From CAVSUZ01 sp963791885 (GTDB lineage Bacteria > Pseudomonadota > Alphaproteobacteria > Acetobacterales > Acetobacteraceae), in assembly GCA_963791885.1 (NCBI GenBank), contig CAWBUL010000006.1, positions 2,542,001-2,606,000 on the forward strand: DNA of 64,000 nucleotides, given 5' to 3'. Position 1 is the stretch's first letter; every line of letters starts with the position of its first letter. Positions 29,628 to 37,392 of the stretch are shown here, in pieces. The notes under the pieces were generated by a model that did not search any database, was not told the origin of the DNA, and saw nothing but the letters and a program-made list of their open reading frames with translations. The translations under genes and the position numbers were made by a program.

Positions 29628-29644
29628 GGTTAGTTTCACTAACC
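29628..29644. promoter_or_regulatory. Perfect 7-3-7 palindrome, candidate operator
   Basis: GGTTAGT-TTC-ACTAACC is a perfect 17-bp interrupted palindrome. It lies 14 bases upstream of the ATG of the hypothetical gene at 29613 and could repress that gene and the downstream gamma-glutamyltransferase/MFS pair. Palindromes of the TTAGTnnnACTAA type are typical of small winged-helix repressors (HxlR/MarR-like), but no such gene is adjacent. Confidence 0.45.
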
Positions 29645-29677
29645 TTAAAGTGGCGGGCCATTCATGAGAACGACGAA

Positions 29678-30567
29678 TCAGTGGACCGGGAGCCTGCGAG
29701 GCCTCCGGGCTGCAACGATCCATAGCAGCGCAAGTCCAGCGCCGAAGAGCGCGCCCGATGGCGGTTCGGGGATCGGGTTATTGCTCCAGCCCCAGGTGAT
29801 CGCGCCATAGATGGTCACGAGACCGGGCATCTCGGCTGGCGGACCGCTGACCAGGAACAGTGTTGCATCGAATACTGACGGCGTGGTGACGTCGCGGGTG
29901 AACGGAAAGTCGACGAAGGCCCGGTCGTTGGCGGTGTGCTCCCCATCGTCATAGTACGGGATCGGGACGACCTTCGGTTTGCCGTCGACCATCGTGATCA
30001 CCGTTCCGATGTCCACGCCGAAGTCCGAGCCGTCATAGATGACCTGGATCCAGTGGACGTTGTTGGTCGGATCTGTGCCGGTGGGGTTATAGCGGACGTA
30101 GAACTCGGCGCCCGTGCAGTTGTTGTTTTTGACACAGGTGGCGTCGCCCATATTGCCGGCGTCTGCGCCGAGACGAAACGCCAGATTATTGGAGTTCGGC
30201 GGCGTGGGGCCTTGTGCCTGATAGGTGTGCACGAGGAGACTCTTGTCGGCGAGGGTTACATCGGGCGCGAAGGTGAAGCTCCAGCCCATGCCGAAATTGT
30301 TCAGCGCCTGAATATATGGATTCTCATTGCCCTGCGCGGCGAGCAGGCTTGCGGACAGGAAGCCGACCGGGATTGTTGTGGTCGCCCACTGCTTGCCCCT
30401 GCCGTATAGACAATCCTGGGGTCGATGATGCCGGTGGTCGGGTAGTTGCCGACTTTGTCCGGGTTTTTCGGCTGCGGGACGATTTGTAGAGGGCCGGCAG
30501 ACACGGTCCGGATGACGGCACCGAGCAGCAGGGCGAGAAGGCCGATCCGCGAGCAGAACCGCAACAT
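29678..30567 (-). pseudogene. PEP-CTERM-type exported protein with one frameshift
   Basis: From the ATG at 30567 the first frame encodes a clear signal peptide (MLRFCSRIGLLALLLGAV...) and GNYPTTGIIDPRIVYTAG. At about 30405 the coding sense passes to a second frame starting GKQWATTTIPVGFLSASL and running to 29678. The mature part has a beta-rich composition (GMGWSFTFAPDVTL, WIQVIYDGSDFGVDIGTV). The C-terminus NPIPEPPSGALFGAGLALLW followed by an Arg-rich end is a PEP-CTERM exosortase sorting signal: PEP motif, one membrane helix, basic tail. A single-base indel would restore one full-length protein of about 295 residues. It is divergent from a second PEP-CTERM gene. Confidence 0.65.
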
Positions 30568-30591
30568 CGCCGGATATCCATATGCTTACGT

Positions 30592-30608
30592 TGCGAAGCA
30601 TATTCGCA
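30592..30608. promoter_or_regulatory. 17-bp palindrome in the divergent PEP-CTERM promoter region
   Basis: TGCGAA-GCATA-TTCGCA is a perfect 6-5-6 inverted repeat located between the two divergent PEP-CTERM genes, 25 bases upstream of the minus-strand start. Position and symmetry suggest a regulator site; the regulator is unknown. Confidence 0.3.
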
Positions 30609-30721
30609 GCTGCCTATTCGGCAAGGGGGTTTTGTGGAGTTTGCACGAAAGAGGCAGACATTAACTTTCCCGATGAAACGGAATCGGCTAAATCTTGTGC
30701 CGCCCGGGATGGAGGGTGGTC

Positions 30722-31540
30722 ATGCGGCGTGTGTATCAACTGTTGGCGAAGCTGATGGCGATCGCGGCAGTCCTGCTCTTGGGCTTTGGTCCGGGCGGGC
30801 CAGCCGGGGCGAAACCGGTGACCCAGCAGTATCAGGACCTGAAGATCGTGTACACGGCCTCGGTGGCGAACACGATGGCGAAAAGCATCCACCTCGTGCT
30901 TCAGGACGCCAGCGGGAAGGCGTTGAACAAGTTCAAGGTGAGCGTGACGGCAAAGGGATTTACCGTCACCGGAGATTTGGATTCCTTCACGCTGACCGGC
31001 GATGTTAACGATGGGGCGACGGTGACGCTACGGATCAAGAGCGTCGCGGCCTATAAGGGCACCATCAGTCTGCAATCCGCCAGCTTTATGAATGGTGGCA
31101 ACACCGTGGGCACCGGGGCGGTGACCGGCGGGGCGCTGGCGGGCGATCCGATCTACACCATCACCAACACGGTCGCGACGTCGCCCGATCTGACGGTGAC
31201 GAACCTGTTGTTTTATGAATTGCATTCAGCGGTTGACTTCGGAACTCTCGATCCCGCGGTGCCGATCGACTCGAGTGGTGTTTTACAGCCTGACCTGACG
31301 CTGGACGGGAGCGGGACGTTCCAGGATTACAGTCTGCCGACGGGCGCTGATACGCCGTTCTTCATCTCGCAGGGGACGGTGTACGAGTTGGGGGATGATT
31401 CGCCGGTCGCTTGGTTCGTGGACGGGTACACGACGATCCCCGAGCCGTCGGGCGTCGTGCTGCTTGTGCCGTTGGTGGGAGGGTTGTGGGTGGTTCGGCG
31501 GGTACGGCGTCGTCGGCGGGGAAACCGGTTGTCCGAGTGA
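30722..31540 (+). CDS. PEP-CTERM sorting domain-containing exported protein
   Basis: A 272-residue secreted protein. The N-terminal signal is MRRVYQLLAKLMAIAAVLLL... with a likely cleavage after GGPAGA. The mature part is beta-rich and Thr/Gly/Asp-rich (VSVTAKGFTVTGDLDSFTLT; GNTVGTGAVTGGALAGDPIY). The C-terminus TIPEPSGVVLLVPLVGGLWV plus an Arg-rich tail is a PEP-CTERM signal for exosortase-dependent processing. DLKIVYTASVANTM near the mature N-terminus echoes DPRIVYTAG of the divergent neighbour, so the two may be distant paralogues. GGAGGG precedes the ATG at 30722. The exosortase (EpsH-like) gene is not in this window. Confidence 0.75.
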   Translation: MRRVYQLLAKLMAIAAVLLLGFGPGGPAGAKPVTQQYQDLKIVYTASVANTMAKSIHLVLQDASGKALNKFKVSVTAKGFTVTGDLDSFTLTGDVNDGATVTLRIKSVAAYKGTISLQSASFMNGGNTVGTGAVTGGALAGDPIYTITNTVATSPDLTVTNLLFYELHSAVDFGTLDPAVPIDSSGVLQPDLTLDGSGTFQDYSLPTGADTPFFISQGTVYELGDDSPVAWFVDGYTTIPEPSGVVLLVPLVGGLWVVRRVRRRRRGNRLSE

Positions 31541-32020
31541 CCTTCCGGCTACCAAAGCTTCTTCCTCAAGCGCTCAACTCAGCCTTGCAATGATTGAGGC
31601 CCGACGGCGCGAACGAGACAAGAGCAGGGAACGGAGAACTGCTCTCCTGGCAACACCGCCTCGGGCATTGGGGTAATCGAGGCGGTAGGCGGCTACATGA
31701 AGCCGGGCAGCGCACCAGCAAAGGAAGGAACCGCGGCGGCAGGTTCTTCAGAGATCGGCTGCGGATCGAGCCTTAGCCACGCACACGACGCGCAACAGCC
31801 GTCGCATTCTTCGACCAGCCGGATCGGCGCGCCCCGCGGTGTCCTTGGTGAGCGCTTTGGTCAGGTCGTCGTTCCTGGTAGCACTGGTTCATCGGAGCGT
31901 GCAGGCGCGCGGTGATGATCACTTGAGACAGAGCGAGTGCGCGACCTATGGGGACAGCATGGGGCCGTTAGCGCAGGTCGTGGCCGGCTATATGGCGAAG
32001 GTCGGATGTCACCTCAGTGA
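31541..32020. other. Intergenic stretch without a recognisable gene
   Basis: Short open frames occur but none has recognisable protein character, a good ribosome-binding site or a signal sequence. This is the left part of a gene-poor region that extends to tRNA-Leu at 34489. Confidence 0.5.
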
Positions 32021-32741
32021 TCAGTATGGCGGATAGAAACCTGCGCCCAGATCACTATTAACCGGCGGTGGGGGGACTTCGCCGGGGCAGGTGTTCGTGA
32101 GAACATCAGCAGTGTAAAGCTTCGTCAGGGTGTAGCAGTAATCCGTCTTGCCACTCTTGACACCGAATTTAACGACCTCCTCGGTGCTGATGTTCGGTGT
32201 CACGATGTCAATGGCGTAGGAGCCCGGCCCCTGGAGGAAGCAGTTGAGGTCCATGCCTCCCCCATACAGGATAGGAATGCGTGGTCTTACATAAACGGGA
32301 TGAACAATCGCATCCCTGAAATCCTCTTCCCTCGCGCCGGGTGGCGGTATCCTATACACTACGACTTGGAGATCATGGATGGCTACGCCCGAACTCATTG
32401 ATAAGCGATATCTGCCAGTCTTGAGCGTGCGCTGCTATTACGGACTCGGGACTCGGAAATGTAGGATGACTGAAAAGGACAAATGCATAGGCGTCTCCCC
32501 CGCCCGTAGCTTGAAGTAGTTGGCGTTGAAAGTTGTTGGCCTCGTTTGTCGTGACTACGATGCCTGCGACGGCCAGAGCACCCAAGGGAGCAATGATCCA
32601 AAACGCCGTTCGACGCCACGATTTCGGTAGATCGAACAGGGGGCTGACTGCGCCCCAAACGGTCAGCAGCGCCACGACAAGGCTGGTGAGTAGTCCCCAT
32701 GTGAACATAGGTCCGGATACCAACTTAGGAACGCCGAACAA
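32021..32741 (-). pseudogene. Hypothetical membrane protein gene, probably split by a frameshift
   Basis: The frame from 32741 encodes two hydrophobic helices (MFTWGLLTSLVVALLTVWGA; TAFWIIAPLGALAVAGIVVT) and an exposed part (LLQATGGGDAYAFVLFSH; AHAQDWQISLINEFGRS) that stops at 32373. An overlapping frame from 32398 continues with AIHDLQVVVYRIPPPG, YGGGMDLNCFLQGPGSYAID and a Pro-rich end at 32021. The layout (two helices, GGD-[AS]-[FY] segment, then a DLQVVVYRI strand) reads as one protein interrupted near 32385. Two separate overlapping genes are the alternative. Base composition is less GC-rich than the window average. I do not recognise the family. Confidence 0.45.
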
Positions 32742-33211
32742 ATAACCAACTGCCGCCAGCGCGACGCAAGGGACGGTCCTCCAGGACGGCGGAGGTGAAC
32801 TTCGGCGCCGCGTCGGTGACGGGCGCGCTACGAAACGCTTGCCGGAATCGGTGGTGCGACTAGGGTATGTGTGGCGGGGTCAGAGCCGGGCGCGTGTCTG
32901 TCACCCACGCCGCCCGGCTCTGCGTCACTCGCGCCACGGCTGAGACGTGCCGGCGTCCCGGCGGTCTCACTGCAATAGCCGGCTTGGAGTCGCTTCCAAG
33001 CCGGCCGACGCAATTATCCCCGGTGGGGCACTCACCAGACAACTACATATGAAGGGCGCCTGGTGAACAAATAGGGAACACCCGCCAGGTCACGCGTGCC
33101 AGTATTCAGCCGAGCGCGCGGCGTTGCGCTCAAAAGTGGGGGCACGGAAATCACGTGGCGAAAGGCATGACCCTGGACCGCCGACCCCATGACCGAATCG
33201 GTAAGGCGCCC
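32742..33211. other. Non-coding stretch containing a hairpin cluster
   Basis: No protein gene is seen. The middle (32881-33005) consists of three consecutive strong inverted repeats, listed separately. The flanks show no clear promoter or terminator that I can assign. Confidence 0.5.
32881..33005. repeat. Three consecutive strong stem-loops
   Basis: Stem-loop 1 (32881-32922): CAGAGCCGGGC pairs with GCCCGGCTCTG and is extended by GCGTG/CACGC, giving a 16-bp stem with one bulged C and a 9-base loop. Stem-loop 2 (32941-32969): TGAGAC pairs with GTCTCA, with an inner GCCGG/CCGGC. Stem-loop 3 (32978-33005): GCCGGCTTGGA pairs with TCCAAGCCGGC around a 6-base loop. No T-runs follow, so these are not plain intrinsic terminators. 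They could be a structured RNA, a recombination or replication site of a former mobile element, or protein-binding sites. Confidence 0.6.
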
Positions 33212-33472
33212 ATGCGAACTTCCGTGCCGCTCGGCCACGTCGCCCAACACCTGCGTTTGATCGAGGTCCTGTGCCAGCGCCGCGACCGGCATGGACGGGT
33301 CAGCACCGCCCGGCTGCTGAAGGAGCACGGCCCCGCCGCACCGATGCCGGCGGTTCTATCCAGTCTCGCGGGGGATTGCCCGAAGCGTCAGGCGCACGCG
33401 ATTCAGGACCGCTGCAACATCTATTCGCCCGATCTGGTTTGGCTCGCCGATGGAGTCGGGCGATCAGAGTAG
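33212..33472 (+). CDS. Small conserved hypothetical protein
   Basis: An 86-residue frame starting MRTSVPLGHVAQHLRLIEVL, with CQRRDRHGRVSTARLLKEHG, LSSLAGDCPKRQAHAIQDRC and NIYSPDLVWLADG. The two cysteine pairs (C-x2 region near residue 21 and C...RC near 60-70) and the pattern DCPKR..AIQDRC resemble small uncharacterised proteins that I associate with mobile DNA in alphaproteobacteria. The role is unknown; metal binding is conceivable. It lies alone in the gene-poor region to the left of tRNA-Leu. Confidence 0.45.
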   Translation: MRTSVPLGHVAQHLRLIEVLCQRRDRHGRVSTARLLKEHGPAAPMPAVLSSLAGDCPKRQAHAIQDRCNIYSPDLVWLADGVGRSE

Positions 33473-33956
33473 TTTAACCGCACGGGTCTAAATTGAGCGC
33501 CCTGAGCAACCAAAACGGGGCATCTCAATGAAAAGAATCGGTCCGGGCGCCGTCAAGGGAAGAAAAAATCGATCACGACCCGGTTCCAAGGCGCTACTGA
33601 CCCAGTCGGCCAACACACAGGAGCCGAACTCGATGAGCATCCCCTCTCTGAATGACCTTGCGGATTTTATTGCGGCCTTGGCGCAACTGATCCGCGCTCT
33701 TCGGCGACGATAACCACGGTTCCACCCACATCGACGGGGGCTTTATTCACCCGCGCGACCAGATCACGCCAGAGCCGGTCAGCCGCGTCGCCGCGGGCTT
33801 GATGCTGCTAGGGCGTCTCTGGTTCTGGTGGACGCTTGCCAACGATGACCCGTGCGAGTTTGGGACTCTTTGCCGACTTCCTGATCCGCTTCGGCGCGCT
33901 GCTGTGACAATTGTCGCCATCGGGGATGATCCAACACCAGCGCTTAGATCGCGCTG
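33473..33956. other. Non-coding stretch, nothing recognised
   Basis: Only short frames are present. One, around 33634-33713, reads MSIPSLNDLADFIAALAQLI and could be a tiny helical peptide or a remnant, but there is no support beyond its composition. Confidence 0.4.
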
Positions 33957-34253
33957 CTATAAGATAATCGGCGGACACTGGCGCCAAGGGGGCACCCGCT
34001 CGACAAAGCGGGTGGCTCCCCCAGCGGGCGCGAACGCTTTTCCGTCGAGCACCACTGAGTGGACTGTGGTGTATGCCAAGTTGGGCGGGGCAGCCGGATT
34101 GACCGACCGAAGGCCGTGGTCCGGACTGACGCTTTTGCCACCATTCAAAGCTTCGAGCGCGTCGATTGCCCTGTTCACCACTGAATCGACGGCGTCGACC
34201 AGTGGCTCCGCGCGGCCCTTAAGGCGATCAAGTGTTGCCGGCGCAAGTGTCAC
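33957..34253 (-). pseudogene. Truncated gene fragment, SeqA-like/restriction-associated helix domain
   Basis: The 98-residue minus-strand frame has APATLDRLKGRAEPLVDAVD followed by SVVNRAIDALEAL and, after a linker, LAYTTVHSVVLDGKAFAPAG. This matches the layout of uncharacterised proteins whose N-terminus reads like [LIV]xxRLxxxAEPFVDTxDSV[IV]xRLLD, followed by an L-[TK]-[HYF]-T-[KT]-V strand. These are often encoded near restriction or mobile genes. It ends abruptly at 33957 and starts at a junction with an integrase fragment (34250), so it is a remnant. Confidence 0.35.
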
Positions 34254-34394
34254 ACGCCTTCCGGTGGGCCTCCGCGTCGTCGGACGTCGCCAGCGTCTCG
34301 CGCCAGAAGCGCTTTCCGATCATGGGCACGAGCTTCGAGGGGACCCGTCTGGCGAAGTAGCGAACGCCGTTCCGGGTGATCAGATACGATGCCA
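34250..34394 (-). pseudogene. N-terminal fragment of a phage-type (tyrosine) integrase
   Basis: From the minus-strand ATG at 34394 the translation begins MASYLITRNGVRYFARRVPS and continues KRFWRETLATSDDAEAHRKA before ending a few codons after 34258. This is the typical N-terminal arm of tyrosine integrases (Y-L-x-R-x-G-x-[YF]-[YF]-x-R-R-[VI]-P ... S-L-x-T-x-D-x-x-x-A). The core-binding and catalytic domains are absent. It lies 95 bases from the 3' end of tRNA-Leu, pointing away from the tRNA, the usual position of an integrase in an element inserted at a tRNA. Confidence 0.6.
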
Positions 34395-34488
34395 TGGAAG
34401 AGGGCGCGTCCTGGGAACTTGACTCCCAAACCGACTTACAGAAGCAAGGCGAAACATGAAATTCAACAATTTGAAAGGGTTGCGGTCA

Positions 34489-34571
34489 TGCGGTCGAGAA
34501 GACTCGAACTTCCACGGGGTTTCCCCCACAAGCACCTCAAGCTTGCGCGTCTACCATTCCGCCACGACCGC
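34489..34571 (-). tRNA. tRNA-Leu (anticodon GAG)
   Basis: Read on the minus strand the 83-base sequence folds as a class II tRNA. The acceptor GCGGTCG pairs with CGACCGC, the D-arm contains GGAATGGTAGAC, the anticodon stem CAAGC/GCTTG encloses TTGAGGT (anticodon GAG, reading CUC/CUU), a long variable arm follows, and the T-arm is GAAG-TTCGAGT-CTTC. The discriminator base is A and CCA is not encoded. Its 3' side borders the gene-poor region with an integrase remnant. Confidence 0.93.
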
Positions 34572-34599
34572 ACGGGGAGGAAGGCGCGCGGTATAGCCA

Positions 34600-35304
34600 A
34601 TGCCTGATGCCTGTTCAATCGCTCGGGATTCCACTGGGGGTCCAATCACTGGCCACCCCCTTGGACCCGAGTGGGTCACCAGTCCCGGCCTGACTCCCTA
34701 TCCCGACGCGCTCGCCGCCATGCAGGCGCGTGTGGCGGCGATCCGGGCCGGTACGGCGCCGGAACAGGTGTGGCTGGTCGAACATCCGCCGCTCTACACT
34801 GCCGGGACCTCCGCCCAGCCGGCCGGCCTGGTCGATCCCGAACGCTTTCCTGTGTTCCGGGCCGGGCGAGGGGGGCAATGGACCTATCACGGCCCGGGCC
34901 AGCGCGTGGCTTACGTCATGCTCGATCTGTCGCGGCCGCACGGCAGCGTGCCGGCCTCCGACGTGCGTTGCTATGTGCACGGGCTGGAGGCGTGGCTGAT
35001 CGCGGCGCTGGCGCGGCTGGATGTGCGTGGGGAGCGCCGAGAGGGGCGCACAGGGATCTGGGTCGAGACGCCCGGGGGAGAGTGCAAGATCGCCGCGATC
35101 GGTGTGCGTATCAGCCGCTGGGTGAGCTGGCATGGCGTCGCGCTGAACGTGGCGCCGGACCTGGGGCATTTCGGCGGCATCGTGCCGTGCGGGATTTCGG
35201 AGCATGGGGTGACCAGCCTCGCGGCGTTGGGCCGGGCGGTCAGCATGGATCAGGCCGACGCGGCTCTGCGGTCCGCGTGGCCGGAGGTTTTCGGCGCGGG
35301 CTGA
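34600..35304 (+). CDS. lipB: Octanoyl-[acyl-carrier-protein]:protein N-octanoyltransferase
   Basis: A 234-residue LipB. It has VWLVEHPPLYTAGTSAQPAG, GGQWTYHGPGQRVAYVMLDL, the invariant lysine in CKIAAIGVRISRWVSWHG, and the acyl-thioester cysteine in GGIVPCGISEHGVTSL. LipB transfers octanoyl groups from ACP to lipoyl domains as the first step of lipoate synthesis. The start at 34600 is the first ATG after the divergent tRNA-Leu; conserved sequence begins about residue 24. Its end overlaps the convergent LysR gene by 55 bases. Confidence 0.95.
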   Translation: MPDACSIARDSTGGPITGHPLGPEWVTSPGLTPYPDALAAMQARVAAIRAGTAPEQVWLVEHPPLYTAGTSAQPAGLVDPERFPVFRAGRGGQWTYHGPGQRVAYVMLDLSRPHGSVPASDVRCYVHGLEAWLIAALARLDVRGERREGRTGIWVETPGGECKIAAIGVRISRWVSWHGVALNVAPDLGHFGGIVPCGISEHGVTSLAALGRAVSMDQADAALRSAWPEVFGAG

Positions 35305-36218
35305 TGCCGGACCGAGGGCCAGGCGCCGCTCGCCGCGCATTCGGTGGCAACCGCAACGATCGCTTCGGCCACTGCGTTCACGGCCGGCGGCCTCGCCCCG
35401 TGGACCGGCACCACCAGCGCGAGCTGCCAACTCGCGGTTGGGCGCAGCGGCCGGGCTTCCAGTTCGCCGTGGCGCAACTCGGTGTCGATCGATCCGCGGC
35501 TGAGGATGCTGAAGCCCTCGCCGGCGCGGAGCAGGGCGCGGATGATGGAGGGGTCGTCGACCTCCATGCGGAGGTTCAGGGAGAGGCGGCGCTGCGCCAT
35601 CCAGCCGTCGAGCAGGCGTCGGGAGGCGTTGGGGCGGCTGGGGAGGATGAGCGGGAGGCGGGGCAGGTCGCTGACCGGCACGGCGCCGGCGCGGGGGAAT
35701 TGGCCTGCTCGGCCGACCACGAAAACGGGTTCGCGCACCAAGGGGGTAATTTCGAAGCCTCTCTGTGGAAGCGGGTCGTGCAGACAGGCGAGGTCCACCG
35801 CGCCCCGGACCAGCCATTCATGAATGTAACCGCTGTAACCACCGACGATTTTGACTGACACGTTCGGGCATGACGCCGCGATGTGCTTCATCAGGGGTGG
35901 GATCAGATAGGTGCCGGCCGCGGGCGGTACGGCGAGATTGACCGTTCCGCTGATTTCGCCGGCGCCGGTCCGGATCTCTTCTTTCGTGTGTTCCAGCGCG
36001 CGCAGGATGGTGCGGGCACGGGCGAGCAGCGTGCGCCCCGCATGAGTCAGTGTGATGCCGTGACCGTGGCGGTGGAACAGGGTTGTGCCGAGTTCGCTCT
36101 CAAGCTGCTTGATCTGCCGGCTGAGCGCGGGCTGTGTCAGGCGCAGATACTCGGCGGCTCGGCTGTAGCCGCCGAACTCGGCAACGGCCTGGAAGTAGCG
36201 GAGTGTTCGTGTATCCAT
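35250..36218 (-). CDS. LysR family transcriptional regulator
   Basis: A 322-residue LysR regulator: MDTRTLRYFQAVAEFGGYSR and LRLTQPALSRQIKQLESELG form the DNA-binding domain, and the effector domain has NLAVPPAAGTYLIPPLM and FEITPLVREPVFVVG. The ATG at 36218 is chosen because homology begins at MDTRTL; an earlier ATG adds 18 unlike residues from the intergenic region. It is divergent from the LLM monooxygenase and ABC importer genes and is their likely regulator. A candidate binding dyad lies at 36223-36242. Confidence 0.9.
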   Translation of the reverse strand: MDTRTLRYFQAVAEFGGYSRAAEYLRLTQPALSRQIKQLESELGTTLFHRHGHGITLTHAGRTLLARARTILRALEHTKEEIRTGAGEISGTVNLAVPPAAGTYLIPPLMKHIAASCPNVSVKIVGGYSGYIHEWLVRGAVDLACLHDPLPQRGFEITPLVREPVFVVGRAGQFPRAGAVPVSDLPRLPLILPSRPNASRRLLDGWMAQRRLSLNLRMEVDDPSIIRALLRAGEGFSILSRGSIDTELRHGELEARPLRPTASWQLALVVPVHGARPPAVNAVAEAIVAVATECAASGAWPSVRHQPAPKTSGHADRRAASA

Positions 36219-36222
36219 GGTT

Positions 36223-36242
36223 ATAACAGCTATAGCCGTTAT
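36223..36242. promoter_or_regulatory. Candidate LysR-binding dyad
   Basis: ATAAC-N10-GTTAT, with an inner AGCTATAGC, lies immediately upstream of the LysR start and about 60 bases before the divergent LLM gene. Spacing and symmetry fit an autoregulatory LysR site. Confidence 0.35.
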
Positions 36243-36301
36243 GCCTTGGACGGAAGGAGGGCCGGGGGCCACAGTCGCGGATCGGCTGCAGGAGGTGCGC
36301 G

Positions 36302-37381
36302 GTGAAGTTCGGCTTGATGACGCAGATCCAGATGCCGCGTCCGTGGCAGCCCGGCGCCGAAGTGCAGGCGTATCGGCATGCCGTGTCCCAGGCGGTCGCA
36401 GCCGAGGATGCGGGTTTCGACTACTTCTGGACCACCGAGCAGCACTTCTTCTACGAGATCGGGCACAGTCCCTGTCCCGACATTCTGTTGGCGGCGGTGG
36501 CCGAACGCACGAGCCGCATTCGGCTGGGCTTCGCCGTTATGCTGATGACGGTGCACAACCCGTTCATTGTCGCCGAGAAGGTCGCGACGTTGGATGTGCT
36601 GAGCGACGGGCGGGTCGATTTCGGCATGGGGCGCGGTTCCACCAATTACATGGTCGAGGCGTTCGGGGTGGACGCCGTTTCGTCGCGCGATCAGGCGTCC
36701 GAGGCGACCCAGGCGGTGCTGCGCATGTTCGCCGAGGAGAAGTTCGGCGGGTTCAAGGGAAAGTACTACGACCTGCCTGAGCGGTATGTGGTGCCGAAGC
36801 CGGTGCAGAAGCCGCATCCGCCGCTGTGGATTGCTGCGTCCAATTTGGAGACGTACGAGCATGCGGCGCGGGCCGGGGTTGGAGTCATCGGCGTGACGCG
36901 CAACTCGATCGCGGAGACACGGTCGGCGATCGCGCAATATCGTCAGGTGATACGGGGTGACCGGTCGGGCTTTATCGGCGCGGCGCCGAACGAGCATGTC
37001 GGGGTTTTTGCGCTCGCCTGCGTGCATCAGGATGACCGGATCGGGCGCGACATCGCCTGTGCTGCGGCACGTTGGTACAACGGGGACAACGACGCGATTC
37101 TGAACCGCGTGCGTTTCGGCACGGCCGGCGGGCTGGACCAGGTGGCGGCGAAATTCCGGAGCAGGACGAATGACCAGTTGCTGGAAGATGGGATGGCCAT
37201 CGGCGGCGATCCGGACACCGTCTCCCATATCGTTGAGAAATGGCAGAGCGCGGGGGTGGATCAAATGATCTTCGTATTGCAGGCTGGGCGCACCACGCAC
37301 GATCAGGTCATGAACTCCATCGAGCTGATTGGGGAGAAGGTGATCCCGCGATTCAGCGAGAAGCGCGCGGCGGCGGAATAG
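36302..37381 (+). CDS. LLM class flavin-dependent oxidoreductase
   Basis: A 359-residue luciferase-like TIM-barrel protein. MKFGLMTQIQMPRPW, AVAAEDAGFDYFWTTEQHF, IRLGFAVMLMTVHNP, RVDFGMGRGSTNYMVEAFGV and PPLWIAASNLETYEHAARAG are the usual FMN-site segments. Such enzymes are two-component monooxygenases using reduced flavin, for example in sulfonate or amine degradation. The start is GTG at 36302 after an AGGAGG site. It is the first gene of a plus-strand unit with an ABC importer of the sulfonate/nitrate class, which supports a role in degrading the imported compound. Confidence 0.88.
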   Translation: MKFGLMTQIQMPRPWQPGAEVQAYRHAVSQAVAAEDAGFDYFWTTEQHFFYEIGHSPCPDILLAAVAERTSRIRLGFAVMLMTVHNPFIVAEKVATLDVLSDGRVDFGMGRGSTNYMVEAFGVDAVSSRDQASEATQAVLRMFAEEKFGGFKGKYYDLPERYVVPKPVQKPHPPLWIAASNLETYEHAARAGVGVIGVTRNSIAETRSAIAQYRQVIRGDRSGFIGAAPNEHVGVFALACVHQDDRIGRDIACAAARWYNGDNDAILNRVRFGTAGGLDQVAAKFRSRTNDQLLEDGMAIGGDPDTVSHIVEKWQSAGVDQMIFVLQAGRTTHDQVMNSIELIGEKVIPRFSEKRAAAE

Positions 37382-37392
37382 GGGAGGGGAGC

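Noticed and set aside
27010..29661. 883-residue fusion of a hypothetical protein with gamma-glutamyltransferase
   Set aside because: Between the two the frame reads as a low-complexity Pro/Arg/Ser stretch that is out of frame with the true C-terminus of the hypothetical gene, and GGT homology starts at its own ATG (28719).
33528..33713. Small basic protein gene
   Set aside because: The frame has a low-complexity basic N-terminus and no supporting motif, neighbour or ribosome-binding evidence.
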